Source: Methylococcaceae bacterium UBA975 | GTDB taxonomy: Bacteria > Pseudomonadota > Gammaproteobacteria > Methylococcales > Cycloclasticaceae | DNA length: 64,000 nt | Direction: 5' to 3' | Assembly (NCBI GenBank): GCA_002292375.1 | Contig: DBBV01000013.1 | Span: 1 to 64,000, forward strand | In this document: positions 1 to 8,662 of the stretch, piece after piece | Layout of the letters: every line of letters begins with the position of its first letter | Position numbering within the stretch: position 1 is the first letter of the stretch | The notes under the pieces: generated by a model | The model's database searches: none | Told to the model about the DNA's origin: nothing | Seen by the model: only the letters and a program-made list of their open reading frames with translations | Program-made: the position numbers and the translations under genes

Positions 1-46
1 ACTTTTAATGCGATGGTCGCGCGTTCGAATCGCGCACGACCCACCA
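1..46 (+). tRNA. tRNA-Lys (UUU), 3' part
   Basis: The window opens inside the anticodon loop. The loop tail CTTTTAA puts the anticodon TTT at about 4-6. The T-arm (GCGCG, loop TTCGAAT, CGCGC), the acceptor strand ACGACCC, an A discriminator and an encoded CCA follow. The acceptor and surrounding sequence match the bacterial tRNA-Lys pattern. The 5' half lies outside the window. Confidence 0.93.
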
Positions 47-55
47 TCCTTACGC

Positions 56-84
56 AAAAGCCAACTTTTTAGTTGGTTTTTTTG
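56..84 (+). terminator. Rho-independent terminator after tRNA-Lys
   Basis: The stem CCAAC (61-65) pairs with GTTGG (72-76). Upstream As face a run of seven Ts (77-83). It lies ten bases after the tRNA CCA end, as expected for a tRNA transcript terminator. Confidence 0.8.
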
Positions 85-147
85 TGTCTGTGTGGCTATG
101 CTCCGACAGCTTGTTGTTAGCAACTAGTCACCACTGGGTTTAAATGG

Positions 148-1440
148 CTAGTAGCTGTAGGTATAGCTTACATCTAAGGTTGTTTCTTCGATACCAAACT
201 TAACGTCAGCGCCAAAAAAGGCTGTATCCGTTGCCGTTAGTTCATTACGAAAGGCGTGCATAACGGCAAAAGACCATTCTGAATGTTGGCTGCTTTTGTA
301 ACTAAATCCAGCGGTTAAATGTTTGGATGGCATGGCTGGCGAAATGGGGTTTAGCAAGCCTGATCGTCTGGGGATTTGTTCCTCACCAAAGTTTGCGCCC
401 ATTCGAAGTGTAACCGTATCATTAACAAGGTAGCGAACGCCTAATTTATAAGCGGTAATACTTCTCCAGCCAAAACCAACGCCGTCTTTTGCGCCAAGCA
501 GCCTGTCTGCAGAAAAGCCGCCGGTAAATTCTGACACACTGGGTACAGGGTTTGATAAAGAATCAATGTCTTTATAGTTAATACGCATAACATCGAAAGC
601 AACGGCAAGTTGGTCTGTAAAATTAATGGCCATGCCTACGCCATAACTCGATGGAATATCAAAATCACCATTGTTAGCAAATAAGCCAGAATACTTTTTC
701 ATCTTAGTCATTTGCATTTTGGGCGCATAATAGGCACCAAACTGGTAGGTGTCGTTGGGCTTATAAAACCAACCTACTTTAATACCCAGCCCGTAAGAAA
801 GCTCGTCACCTCTGTTGGTTAGGCTGCCAGGGTCTGATGATACGCCTTCAAAGAAATCTAAACCTTGCGCACTAAATTTTTGAATACCGAATAAAGGTGA
901 CACCCCAATATAATTATTAGGACTCATTTCGTAGGTGTAGGTGGTGGCGATAATCACTTGGGCAAAATCAACGCCTAAGTGCCCGTCTGTTGTGATGCTG
1001 GGCGCGCCTAAAACACGTTCAGCTGTTTCGGTAAATAAGCGTTTTCTATAAGTCGTGTTGATGCCGCCATTGCCATACACGGTAACGCCGAGTGTGCTTT
1101 TATCGCTTAGTCGCGTGTTCCAACCAAAGTTAGGGATTAACCAATAATCTCGTCGGCTGTCATCTCGTACCAGCTCATCACAGGCGCCAATACCTCGGCA
1201 GTCAAACTCACCATCGCGGGGTAAATAGAGAAGCCTGGCGCCAATATCTAGGCCTTCAAATTGCGACATACCGGCAGGGTTAACTGCGCCGGCTAGTGTG
1301 TCTTGTGGGAAAGCAATAGCGGCACCCGCCATACCCATCATTTTGGCGCCATAACCAATGGAAAAATAGCCATTATTTGCATAGGTAGAATGACTTAAAA
1401 ATAGTAACCCTCCTAATAAAATTTTTATTTTGTGTGTCAT
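148..1440 (-). CDS. FadL/TodX-family outer membrane transporter
   Basis: A 430-residue exported protein, close to the 446 of E. coli FadL. A signal peptide covers about residues 1-21 (cleaved near STYA-NNG). The N-terminal hatch follows, with repeated G/A/M residues and the NPAG motif near residue 54 typical of OMPP1/FadL/TodX proteins. The rest shows alternating aromatic/polar beta-barrel strands and ends in an aromatic residue (SYTYSY), the usual outer membrane assembly signal. The family takes up hydrophobic substrates such as long-chain fatty acids or aromatic hydrocarbons; which one cannot be read from sequence. It is transcribed away from the 1676 cluster with about 235 bases between them. 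The substrate call is weak, the family call firm. Confidence 0.88.
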   Translation of the reverse strand: MTHKIKILLGGLLFLSHSTYANNGYFSIGYGAKMMGMAGAAIAFPQDTLAGAVNPAGMSQFEGLDIGARLLYLPRDGEFDCRGIGACDELVRDDSRRDYWLIPNFGWNTRLSDKSTLGVTVYGNGGINTTYRKRLFTETAERVLGAPSITTDGHLGVDFAQVIIATTYTYEMSPNNYIGVSPLFGIQKFSAQGLDFFEGVSSDPGSLTNRGDELSYGLGIKVGWFYKPNDTYQFGAYYAPKMQMTKMKKYSGLFANNGDFDIPSSYGVGMAINFTDQLAVAFDVMRINYKDIDSLSNPVPSVSEFTGGFSADRLLGAKDGVGFGWRSITAYKLGVRYLVNDTVTLRMGANFGEEQIPRRSGLLNPISPAMPSKHLTAGFSYKSSQHSEWSFAVMHAFRNELTATDTAFFGADVKFGIEETTLDVSYTYSY

Positions 1441-1675
1441 GAGGTGAGCCTATAGGTGTTGGGTGACTTAACCATAGCTAGGGTAAAGAAGCTTACCTAA
1501 CTTAACAAAAGACCGTGGCCGCTACCAGCTTGATGATTAAAAAGTTTTGGTTTGTTGTGCCTAGTAAGTGCTTAAGGGCTTTTGCCGGCAATAGATATAT
1601 GAATCTGAACGCCTTAAGTTTTATTTAATATTAATTTCCTATGATGTCGCTGACTAGAAATTGGAGTGACAACAT

Positions 1676-2383
1676 ATGCCTGTTATTACATCGGATGCAA
1701 GATTAAATAAAACTGACCACAGTGCTGTAGAAAAGCAGCAGCAGATCTTATTGCCGTTACTATCGGTTGACCTGGTCTATAAACAATCGCAAGAAAGAGT
1801 GGTTGTTGAGCAATTTATTGCCAACCATTTTTTCAAAAGCCATCAAGCTGAGGTACATACGTTTTTGCCGTATCTGCTAACGTCGCGGACGAAAAAAAAT
1901 ATAATCAGTACGATTGGTTTTCGCTTGGGAGTGAGCGATGAAATTTTTTTTCTAGAGCAATATTTAAGTTGCAACGTAGAAACAACCTTAAGTCAATTAA
2001 TGGGCAGCGTGGTCGAGCGAAGAAAAATCGCTGAAATTGGTAATTTAACCTCGAGTTACCCCGCAGCAAGTCAACTGTTGTTTGTGCTGATCGTTGCTGT
2101 TTTATACAAGGCTGGATTTGAATGGGCCTTGTTTACGGCAACGCCACAGGTTCAAAAAATGGTGGATGATTTAGGTATTGTTAGTCATCAGGTTTGTGTT
2201 GCATCGCCCGAATTTTTGCCTGACCGAGGTGAAAGCTGGGGCGGTTATTATAAAAATAAACCGACGGTTATCGCGGGTCAACTGAGTGATGCTTTTGCTA
2301 AATTGAGCACGCATCCGGTGGCTAGTTTTATGCTGTGTCATTACCAGCGTAAATTAGATGCAATCATTCAACAGCTGGTTTAA
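1676..2383 (+). CDS. Thermostable hemolysin-family protein (putative acyltransferase-like)
   Basis: A 235-residue protein matching the T-hemolysin family (Vibrio delta-VPH-like). Central motifs are RRKIAEIGNLTS (about 119-130) and a following hydrophobic helix that ends in a K-AGFEWALFTATP-type segment. No signal peptide is visible, so a secreted toxin role is not supported here. From memory the family is related in fold to GNAT/autoinducer-synthase acyltransferases; that is recollection, not shown by the sequence. The start ATG at 1676 has a GGAG-like site just upstream (TTGGAGTGACAACATATG). The gene ends two bases before the ligase gene at 2386, so the two are almost certainly co-transcribed. 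An acyl or aminoacyl transfer step in a small biosynthetic pathway is a reasonable inference. The historical 'hemolysin' name should not be taken as function. Confidence 0.82.
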   Translation: MPVITSDARLNKTDHSAVEKQQQILLPLLSVDLVYKQSQERVVVEQFIANHFFKSHQAEVHTFLPYLLTSRTKKNIISTIGFRLGVSDEIFFLEQYLSCNVETTLSQLMGSVVERRKIAEIGNLTSSYPAASQLLFVLIVAVLYKAGFEWALFTATPQVQKMVDDLGIVSHQVCVASPEFLPDRGESWGGYYKNKPTVIAGQLSDAFAKLSTHPVASFMLCHYQRKLDAIIQQLV

Positions 2384-2385
2384 TC

Positions 2386-3897
2386 ATGTCAAAGTTATGG
2401 AGGGCTATACAAGGTGTTGCTGACAATTCACACAGCAAACCCGCTTTAATAGGTATGAATAAAGCATATTCGTATGCTGAACTTGTTGTATCGGTTAAAC
2501 GGCTGGCTAAAGAGCTCAGTGGTTTTAAAAACCAAGTACTAGCCTTATATATAGATAACTGCCCCGAATGGATCATGATAGATTTGGCCTGCCAACTCGC
2601 GGGTATTACCTTATTACCCTTGCCGCAGTTTTTTTCGGACCAACAATTAACTCATGCGGTGATGCAAGCGGGTGCCCGTGCGGTTATTCATAGCAACGGT
2701 GACAGACTGAGTTCTTTATTTAATGTGGATGAATCTGTCTGCATGCACAGCGGGTTTGTCGTCAGTACCTTGCCTAGTGCCTCTGTCGCTTTGCCAAAGC
2801 AGACAGCAAAAATCACCTTTACATCAGGCTCTACAGGTGAACCTAAAGGTGTTTGCTTGTCAAACAATCAACAGCTTTTAGTGGCGCAGGCACTTAAAAA
2901 AGTAGTCAATCTAGGCGCAAAAAAACATCTATCCCTTTTACCGTTTAGCACCTTATTAGAAAACGTTGCGGGTGTTTATTTAACCCTGTTATCTGCCGGA
3001 TCTGTTTTGGCCTTAACGCAAAAATCAATGGGATTTACTGGCAGCAGCGGGTTAAATATAGAGGCTTTCCTCAATACCCTACATGCGCATCAACCAAGCA
3101 GCCTTATTGTATTGCCTGAACTATTGCTGGCCTTGATTAAGTCAATCGAGAAGGGTTGGCGGCTGCCTGCTTCGTTAAAATTTATAGCCGTGGGTGGTAG
3201 CAACGTGTCACTCGCATTGCTCAATAAGGCGAAACGGCTTGGACTTCCCGTTTATGAAGGCTATGGCTTATCTGAATGCAGTTCAGTGGTGAGTTTAAAT
3301 AATCAAAAAAATCTAAAAGTAGGCTCTGTTGGCAAGCCGTTGACCCACGTGTCTGTACAAATCAATAAAGGCGAGGTAATGATTTCAGGTAATACATTTT
3401 TGGGTTATATCGATCAAGCCGATAAATGGGGGCAGACGCTTCTTGCAACCGGTGATTTGGGGTACTTAGATGATGAAGGCTATCTATTTATTAATGGCCG
3501 TAAGAAAAACCTACTTATTTCAAGTTTTGGTCGAAATATAAACCCCGAATGGGTGGAAGGCTGCGCATTGAGTAACGGTTTGTTAAAGCAGTGCGTTGTG
3601 GTCGGCGATGCTAAGCCTTATTGCACAGCGTTGCTCTATCTAGCAAACCCCTTAACGGGTGTCAGCCAAATTAAACAATGGATCGATACGGTTAATGGCT
3701 CCTTACCAGACTATGCGCAAATCAAAAAATGGCTCATTTTAGATAAACCGTTCAGCGTTAAAGCAGGGCTACTTACAGCTAATGGTCGACCCAAACGCAG
3801 GGCTATTTTGAAGGCCTACCAGCATCGGATAGATGCAATTTATGGTGTTGAGCTATACACGTCCCATATTAAACGGAGAGTAACAGATGTTTTTTGA
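2386..3897 (+). CDS. AMP-forming acyl-CoA synthetase/ligase-like protein (ANL superfamily)
   Basis: 503 residues. Core ANL motifs occur in order: the P-loop-like ITFTSGSTGEPKG (about 142-154), YEGYGLSE (about 291-298), TGDLGYLD (about 352-359) and the hinge GRKKNLLISSFGRNI. A C-terminal lysine motif (NGRPKRRAIL) supports a complete adenylation enzyme. The family activates carboxylic acids as acyl-adenylates and usually loads CoA or a carrier protein. It is shorter than typical long-chain acyl-CoA synthetases (about 550-600). It follows the hemolysin-family gene by two bases and overlaps the next gene by 11 bases, so it is translated in the same operon. The substrate is unknown; a fatty or aryl acid is likely. 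Confidence 0.85.
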   Translation: MSKLWRAIQGVADNSHSKPALIGMNKAYSYAELVVSVKRLAKELSGFKNQVLALYIDNCPEWIMIDLACQLAGITLLPLPQFFSDQQLTHAVMQAGARAVIHSNGDRLSSLFNVDESVCMHSGFVVSTLPSASVALPKQTAKITFTSGSTGEPKGVCLSNNQQLLVAQALKKVVNLGAKKHLSLLPFSTLLENVAGVYLTLLSAGSVLALTQKSMGFTGSSGLNIEAFLNTLHAHQPSSLIVLPELLLALIKSIEKGWRLPASLKFIAVGGSNVSLALLNKAKRLGLPVYEGYGLSECSSVVSLNNQKNLKVGSVGKPLTHVSVQINKGEVMISGNTFLGYIDQADKWGQTLLATGDLGYLDDEGYLFINGRKKNLLISSFGRNINPEWVEGCALSNGLLKQCVVVGDAKPYCTALLYLANPLTGVSQIKQWIDTVNGSLPDYAQIKKWLILDKPFSVKAGLLTANGRPKRRAILKAYQHRIDAIYGVELYTSHIKRRVTDVF

Positions 3898-4537
3898 AAG
3901 ATTACAAACGGCAACACAACACGCTAGAGCCGGGATGCTTAAAGCAGCAATAATCGAGAAGGCGGTGTCGAGCACGATCAGCTTAGAGGAGTACGTGGCT
4001 TATTTAACACAGGCGTATCACCACGTTAAGCACACGGTTCCGTTATTAATGGCGGTAGGCGCTCGTTTGCCTGAGTCAAAGGAGTGGCTAAGGAATGCTG
4101 TTGCTGAATATATCGAGGAAGAATTGGGCCATCAAGAGTGGATACTGAACGATATTGCCGCTTGTGGGGGTGATAAGGAGGCAATACGGAACAGCCTACC
4201 GGCCGTTGAAACGGAACTGATGATTGCCTATGCCTACGATATGACTAACCGTGTCAATCCCTTGGGTTTTTTTGGCATGGTACATGTGCTTGAAGGAACT
4301 AGTATTACCACGGCTGACAGAGCAGCCGATGGTATTCAGCGGGCATTAAATTTACCGGATGACGCGTTTAGTTACCTACGTTCACACGGTGCTTTAGACC
4401 AAGAGCATGTTGAGTTTTTTAAAGGCTTAATGAATAAGGTAACAGACGCGAATGAGCAGGCGATTATTATTCGTAGTGCCACTATTTTTTATCGCTTATA
4501 CGGTGATGTGTTCCGATGTGTCACGGCCAAAAATTGA
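3887..4537 (+). CDS. Haem-oxygenase-like diiron (HDO/TenA-type) protein
   Basis: A 216-residue all-helical protein of the iron-containing redox enzyme (TenA/PqqC/haem-oxygenase-like) group. Potential metal ligands are E77-E79 and H82 in EEELGHQEW, E136 in VLEGTS, and D171/H174/E176 in LDQEHVEFF, plus the earlier AYHHVKH segment. This spaced Glu/His pattern fits HDO diiron oxidases of the UndA/CADD/SznF type, which use O2 on fatty acids or amino acids. That activity is inferred from family resemblance, not proven. It overlaps the upstream ligase by 11 bases and is followed by an SDR, suggesting that an activated acid is oxidised and then reduced. A non-redox TenA-like thiaminase role is unlikely because no thi genes are nearby. 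Confidence 0.75.
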   Translation: MFFERLQTATQHARAGMLKAAIIEKAVSSTISLEEYVAYLTQAYHHVKHTVPLLMAVGARLPESKEWLRNAVAEYIEEELGHQEWILNDIAACGGDKEAIRNSLPAVETELMIAYAYDMTNRVNPLGFFGMVHVLEGTSITTADRAADGIQRALNLPDDAFSYLRSHGALDQEHVEFFKGLMNKVTDANEQAIIIRSATIFYRLYGDVFRCVTAKN

Positions 4538-4545
4538 AAACGGCA

Positions 4546-5349
4546 ATGATAGATAAAACCTGTTTATTAACAGGTGCCACTGGTGGCATAGGGAGTGCTA
4601 TTGCTAAATTACTTAGCGAACAAGGGTCGATATTGCTGCTAGTCGGCCGGGATGCTAATAAATTGAAGAAATTAAAGGCAGCTGTAGGTGAAAAACATAT
4701 CACCATTCAGGCAGATATTGCTAGTGAATCAGGTCGAACACGTGTTGTTGAGGTGTGTAAGCAATTAGACCAAGGGGTAGATGTGTTAATTAATAATGCT
4801 GGTATTGGGCAATTCGATTTGTTTGAACAGATGACGGAAGAGCTTATCGCTCAAATCATCACCATTAACTTGACCAGTACGTTATTACTAACCCATAGCT
4901 TGTTACCGTTGTTACAGCAACAAGCAAAAGCCCAGATAATTAATATTGGTTCGACGTTTGGCAGCATTGGTTTTCCGGGTTCTAGCGTTTACTGCGCCAG
5001 TAAGTTTGGCCTAAGAGGGTATAGCGAAGCCTTAAGGCGAGAGCTGATGGACAGTGATGTAAGTGTGCAATATTTCGCACCACGTGCAACTAAAACAGCC
5101 ATTAATACTGCAGCTACTGAAGCGATGAATAAAGCGTTAGGTTCGACAATGGATGATCCTGCAAAAGTGGCAAAACACGTGCTCTCGTTTATGCAAACAC
5201 ACAACAGGCAATATTTTGTCGGTTGGCCAGAAAAGCTTTTCGTAAGGCTTAATGGCTTGCTTCCGGGTTTAGTCGAAAAATCCATTGTTAAGCAATTAGA
5301 AAAAATCAAACATTATTTAGCAGCGGCTAAAAACAACGCGCCAAATTAA
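4546..5349 (+). CDS. Short-chain dehydrogenase/reductase
   Basis: About 267 residues from ATG 4546, which begins MIDKTCLLTG. A longer frame opens at 4516 inside the previous gene, but SDRs normally place the nucleotide motif within the first 15 residues, so 4546 is preferred. It has the TGATGGIG dinucleotide-binding motif, the NNAG motif, the catalytic YCASK (Tyr-x3-Lys) and an upstream Ser (IGSTFGS). The family performs NAD(P)H-dependent oxidation or reduction of alcohols and ketones. It lies eight bases after the diiron protein and in the same direction, so it is probably the reductive step of the same pathway. The C-terminal region after about residue 210 has a hydrophobic, basic tail. The substrate is unknown. 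Confidence 0.87.
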   Translation: MIDKTCLLTGATGGIGSAIAKLLSEQGSILLLVGRDANKLKKLKAAVGEKHITIQADIASESGRTRVVEVCKQLDQGVDVLINNAGIGQFDLFEQMTEELIAQIITINLTSTLLLTHSLLPLLQQQAKAQIINIGSTFGSIGFPGSSVYCASKFGLRGYSEALRRELMDSDVSVQYFAPRATKTAINTAATEAMNKALGSTMDDPAKVAKHVLSFMQTHNRQYFVGWPEKLFVRLNGLLPGLVEKSIVKQLEKIKHYLAAAKNNAPN

Positions 5350-5359
5350 AGGACCCAAC

Positions 5360-5527
5360 ATGATAAAAATTTATAAAATGGCCGTGTTACTATTATTACT
5401 GTTGACCACGCTAGCACAAGCGAATAATGGGGTTATGGCACTACAAGAAGACTGGGCCGCTGCTAATTATCAGCTAACAGGGCAGCCCGCCCTGTGGCTG
5501 ATAAAGGCCGACACGAAAATAGAGTAA
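5360..5527 (+). CDS. Small exported protein, unknown, possibly truncated
   Basis: A 55-residue frame starting ATG 5360 with GGA eight bases upstream. It has a clean signal peptide (MIKIYKMAV, a leucine run, then LAQA-NN) and a mature part of only about 34 residues ending WLIKADTKIE. The motif EDWAAANYQL in the mature part looks like the start of a helical repeat unit, so the gene may be the remnant of a longer TPR-type exported protein, or a genuine small secreted partner. It sits ten bases after the SDR and 37 before the response regulator, closing the operon. I do not recognise a family. Confidence 0.55.
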   Translation: MIKIYKMAVLLLLLLTTLAQANNGVMALQEDWAAANYQLTGQPALWLIKADTKIE

Positions 5528-5564
5528 CGCATTACTTGAGGTAAAAGACGCGCTAAACTAAGCC

Positions 5565-6224
5565 ATGCAAATACTATTAGTAGAAGACGACGCCGCGCTA
5601 GTTGAGGCGTTAAAAAAGGCCCTTGTCGCTGAGGGCTTTGCGGTTAATTGCTTGTCAAAAGGTAAGCAGGCGATTGCATCGATTAAAACAGAATTGCCCG
5701 ATATGGTGATTTTAGATTTAGGCCTGCCTGATATGGATGGCTTAGAGGTCATGCGTTTGATACGTGCGGTTAGCGCCGAGTTACCGGTGCTTATTTTAAC
5801 CGCACGCTCTTCGTTAGGCGATAAAATCACTGGCTTGGATTTAGGCGCCGATGATTACCTGGCTAAACCGTTTGATGTGAATGAGTTATTGGCAAGAATT
5901 CGAGTGATAGAACGCCGTGCCAGTTCACTCAAGCACGCCAGCTTGGTGATCGGTGATGTGATGTTAGATTCCATTAGTCATCAAGTTTTTGTCGCCGGAG
6001 AGGCCGTATCGATGTCGCGGCGTGAATTTATGCTGCTAAAAGGCTTGATGGAAAACGTGGGTCGGGTGTTAACAAAAGAAAGCCTCGAATCCAAATTATA
6101 TAGCTGGGGTGAAGAAGTGGTGAGTAATACCATAGAGGTGCATATTCATCATTTAAGAAAAAAACTGCCCGCTGGCTTTATTCAAACCCTAAGAGGGGTC
6201 GGCTATATCGTCAAACTGCCATGA
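5565..6224 (+). CDS. OmpR/PhoB-family response regulator (QseB/PmrA-like)
   Basis: 219 residues: a receiver domain at about 1-115 with acidic pocket E7/D8/D9, phospho-acceptor D51 (VILDLGLPD), Thr in LTARS and Lys in LAKPFD. A winged-helix output domain occupies about 125-218, with the recognition segment SNTIEVHIHHLRKKL. Length and motifs match QseB/PmrA/TctD regulators. The stop overlaps the start of the sensor kinase by four bases (ATGA). It starts 37 bases after the small exported protein. Because iron-import genes follow the kinase in overlapping frames, it probably controls this locus, perhaps in response to metal or envelope signals. That is inferred from context only. Confidence 0.9.
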   Translation: MQILLVEDDAALVEALKKALVAEGFAVNCLSKGKQAIASIKTELPDMVILDLGLPDMDGLEVMRLIRAVSAELPVLILTARSSLGDKITGLDLGADDYLAKPFDVNELLARIRVIERRASSLKHASLVIGDVMLDSISHQVFVAGEAVSMSRREFMLLKGLMENVGRVLTKESLESKLYSWGEEVVSNTIEVHIHHLRKKLPAGFIQTLRGVGYIVKLP

Positions 6225-7546
6225 AATCGATCCGTACCTACTTATTACTGGCGTTATTGGCAACAATTACAGCCGTGACGTTTTTATCGTTACTGCAGGG
6301 CTATCATTCAAGTTTAGCGAAGACCGACGCTTTATTCGATGAACGTTTGGAAAACTTGGCCAGCATTATTGTTCACGCAAACCATGACACGAGTCCTCGG
6401 GTGGAACGTTTTATGTCGCTTGAACCCACCGTGTTTTTCCAAATTTGGTCGAATGATAAAACCCTGATCGTGCGCTCCAGTAATGCGCCAAGTGAAAAAG
6501 TGTATGCGGCAGCATTTTCAACCGGTTTTCATGATGTGAATTTTGATGCATTTCGTTGGCGGACTTTTGTGCTGAAGGATGTGTTGTTAGATCGGTGGGT
6601 AATTACAGGCGAACGTATCGATTTACGCTATGAGATTGCAGATAATATTGTGCTATCGGCCATTATGCCGACGGTGTTGGCGATTCCCATAGCGGCTTTA
6701 ATTATCTGGTTTGCGATCGGTTATGGTTTAAAGCCATTAAAGGAGTTGACCGAGCAATTAAACGATAAACAGGCCACCGACTTATCGCCGGTTGTGATGA
6801 ATAACACGCCTGTGGAAATTAATCAGCTGCTACTGACGACTAATGATTTATTATTACGATTGAACGCGGCCTTTTTGCGCGAACAACAGTTTTCTGCTGA
6901 TGCCGCACACGAATTACGCACACCTATCAGTGCGTTAAAAGTACAAGTGCATAATTTTATAAAACGTTCAGCGAGTTCTGACGATGAGCTAGCGTCGCTA
7001 AAACAGGGCGTCGAACGAATGGAGCATGTCGTTGAGCAGGTATTGGCCTTGTACCGCCACTCACCCGATCAAGCCATGCAGCAAATGGGCACAGTGGATT
7101 TACATAAAATTGCTCAGACCGTGTTGGCCAACGAATTCTCTCAAATAGATGCTAAACAACAAGGCATTAGTTTGCTTGGGGACGAGTGTGCGTTGATCCA
7201 CGGCAATCAATTTGCTTTAGAAAGTTTATTACAAAATCTCATTCTTAATGCCTGCAAATATACTCCCACACAGGGTAGTATCATCGTGCGATTGTCGGTT
7301 AACGAGCGGCAGGTTTACTTGTCGGTTGAAGACTCGGGGCCAGGGGTCGCTCGAAAAGATCATGAGCGCATTTTTGAACGCTTTTATCGGGTTGATGGTG
7401 ACCAGCATGCCTCCGGTACCCTGGGATGTGGTTTGGGGCTCGCCATCGTTAAACACATTGCAACGATGCACCGGGCTAACATTAGTTTAGACTCGTCTGA
7501 TACATTAGGCGGATTAAAAATAACACTTCAATTCCCATGCTTATAA
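6221..7546 (+). CDS. Sensor histidine kinase (QseC-like)
   Basis: 441 residues. A membrane helix at about 7-27, a periplasmic sensor segment of roughly 115 residues, and a second helix at about 146-167 precede a HAMP-like linker. Then come the H-box (AAHELRTPISAL), N-box (NLILNACKYTP), G1 (DSGPGV) and G2 (GCGLGLAIVKH), a complete kinase core. The small periplasmic domain without a recognisable ligand fold is like that of QseC/PmrB sensors. It overlaps the regulator upstream by four bases and the cupredoxin gene downstream by ten bases, so signalling and iron-transport parts are translationally linked. The ligand is not evident. Acidic clusters that might bind Fe3+ are not obvious. Confidence 0.9.
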   Translation: MKSIRTYLLLALLATITAVTFLSLLQGYHSSLAKTDALFDERLENLASIIVHANHDTSPRVERFMSLEPTVFFQIWSNDKTLIVRSSNAPSEKVYAAAFSTGFHDVNFDAFRWRTFVLKDVLLDRWVITGERIDLRYEIADNIVLSAIMPTVLAIPIAALIIWFAIGYGLKPLKELTEQLNDKQATDLSPVVMNNTPVEINQLLLTTNDLLLRLNAAFLREQQFSADAAHELRTPISALKVQVHNFIKRSASSDDELASLKQGVERMEHVVEQVLALYRHSPDQAMQQMGTVDLHKIAQTVLANEFSQIDAKQQGISLLGDECALIHGNQFALESLLQNLILNACKYTPTQGSIIVRLSVNERQVYLSVEDSGPGVARKDHERIFERFYRVDGDQHASGTLGCGLGLAIVKHIATMHRANISLDSSDTLGGLKITLQFPCL

Positions 7547-7872
7547 AACAGATGTTGCACCTAGTAGGCCTAAGTTTGCTCATAATGGCACCTTTCTTGG
7601 TGGTGGCGACACCGGTGCAGGAAATAGAGATTCGTAACCACCTGTTCTACCCCTCTGAGTTTGAAATACCGGCGCAAACTAAAGTTAAACTGGTGATTAA
7701 TAACTTGGATGCAACAGCAGAGGAGTTTGAAAGTTACGCGCTGAATCGTGAAAAAGTTATTCCAGCAAAGTCAAAAGGCGTTATTTTTATTGGCCCCTTG
7801 CCGCCCGGCGAGTACCCATTTTATGGTGAGTTTTTCCCTAAAACGGCGCAAGGTAAAATTTTAGTCAAGTAA
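7537..7872 (+). CDS. Periplasmic cupredoxin-domain protein of an FTR1 iron-import system
   Basis: 111 residues with a signal peptide (about 1-24, ending VVAT) and a small cupredoxin-like beta sandwich: EIEIRNHLFYPSEFEIPA, then VINNLDATAEEFES, then PPGEYPFYGEF. The typical copper ligands Cys and Met are absent near the C-terminus, so it may not bind blue copper. Proteins of this type sit next to FTR1 permeases and are thought to handle iron or copper in the periplasm, as EfeO and FetP relatives do. It overlaps the kinase gene and ends four bases before the FTR1 gene. The role as periplasmic partner of the permease is inferred from neighbourhood. Confidence 0.78.
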   Translation: MLIKQMLHLVGLSLLIMAPFLVVATPVQEIEIRNHLFYPSEFEIPAQTKVKLVINNLDATAEEFESYALNREKVIPAKSKGVIFIGPLPPGEYPFYGEFFPKTAQGKILVK

Positions 7873-7876
7873 CCGT

Positions 7877-8662
7877 ATGCTAATACACTCCGTCATTATC
7901 ATCTTGCAGGAAGTTTTTGAAGCCGCATTAATCGTAAGTGTTTTGCTGGCTTTGTGCCGAACGCTGACTATTTCACGTGGGTTTTTTATCCCCGCGTTAT
8001 TCGTCGCCGGCCTTGCAGCCAGCCTATACGCGATCAATATTGTTTCAATCATGGGGTGGTTCGACGGCGTTGGTCAGGAGGTGTTAAATAGCGTACTTTA
8101 TGGCCTAATTTTTATCGCGATTGTGTCCTTATTCATGTCGATTGGACAAGCGCGCTCGAGTTACGCCGTCTCTTTGAGTATGTCGCTGTGTTTGATAGCG
8201 GCTGTGGTGCGTGAGGGTTCTGAAATTATTATTTACCTTCAAGGGTTTTGGGGCGACTCTGCGCTAATCCAATCGGTTGTAGTGGGCGGTTTTATTGGCG
8301 CGGGTATCGGCTTTAGTATAGGGGTTTTCTTTTATTATTTAATCGTGAGCCTAAGCGTATTAAATAGTCTGCGGATCTGCGTGGGTATTTTAATTCTAAT
8401 CTCGGCCGGTATGGTGTCGCAAACCATTCAGTTCCTAATGCAAGCTGATCTGCTGATAAGCCAAGCGCCTCTGTGGGATAGTTCGTGGTGGGTAACAGAA
8501 AGTTCTGTCGTTGGCGCTATACTCAGCGCGCTAATCGGCTACGAATCGACACCAACGCCGATTCAAGTGACAGCCTATATCATTAGCTTATTGATCAGTT
8601 CGTCGTTGGCCTTAAGGTCTATCCGAGTGTACCTTAAAAAAAGCTCAATCGAGCACACATGA
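7877..8662 (+). CDS. FTR1-family iron permease
   Basis: 261 residues with about seven hydrophobic helices. FTR1/EfeU proteins carry two REGxE iron-binding motifs. Here the second is intact (VREGSEIIIYL, about residue 114). The first reads LQEVFEAALIV (about 11-21), with Arg replaced by Gln but both Glu kept. The family imports Fe3+ across the inner membrane, usually with a periplasmic oxidase or cupredoxin. It lies four bases after the cupredoxin and its stop overlaps the next start by four bases. The modified first motif may alter substrate handling but probably does not abolish it, since acidic residues carry the function. Confidence 0.87.
   Translation: MLIHSVIIILQEVFEAALIVSVLLALCRTLTISRGFFIPALFVAGLAASLYAINIVSIMGWFDGVGQEVLNSVLYGLIFIAIVSLFMSIGQARSSYAVSLSMSLCLIAAVVREGSEIIIYLQGFWGDSALIQSVVVGGFIGAGIGFSIGVFFYYLIVSLSVLNSLRICVGILILISAGMVSQTIQFLMQADLLISQAPLWDSSWWVTESSVVGAILSALIGYESTPTPIQVTAYIISLLISSSLALRSIRVYLKKSSIEHT

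Noticed and set aside
1676..2383. Secreted pore-forming hemolysin
   Set aside because: No signal peptide and position inside a biosynthetic-type operon; the family name is historical.
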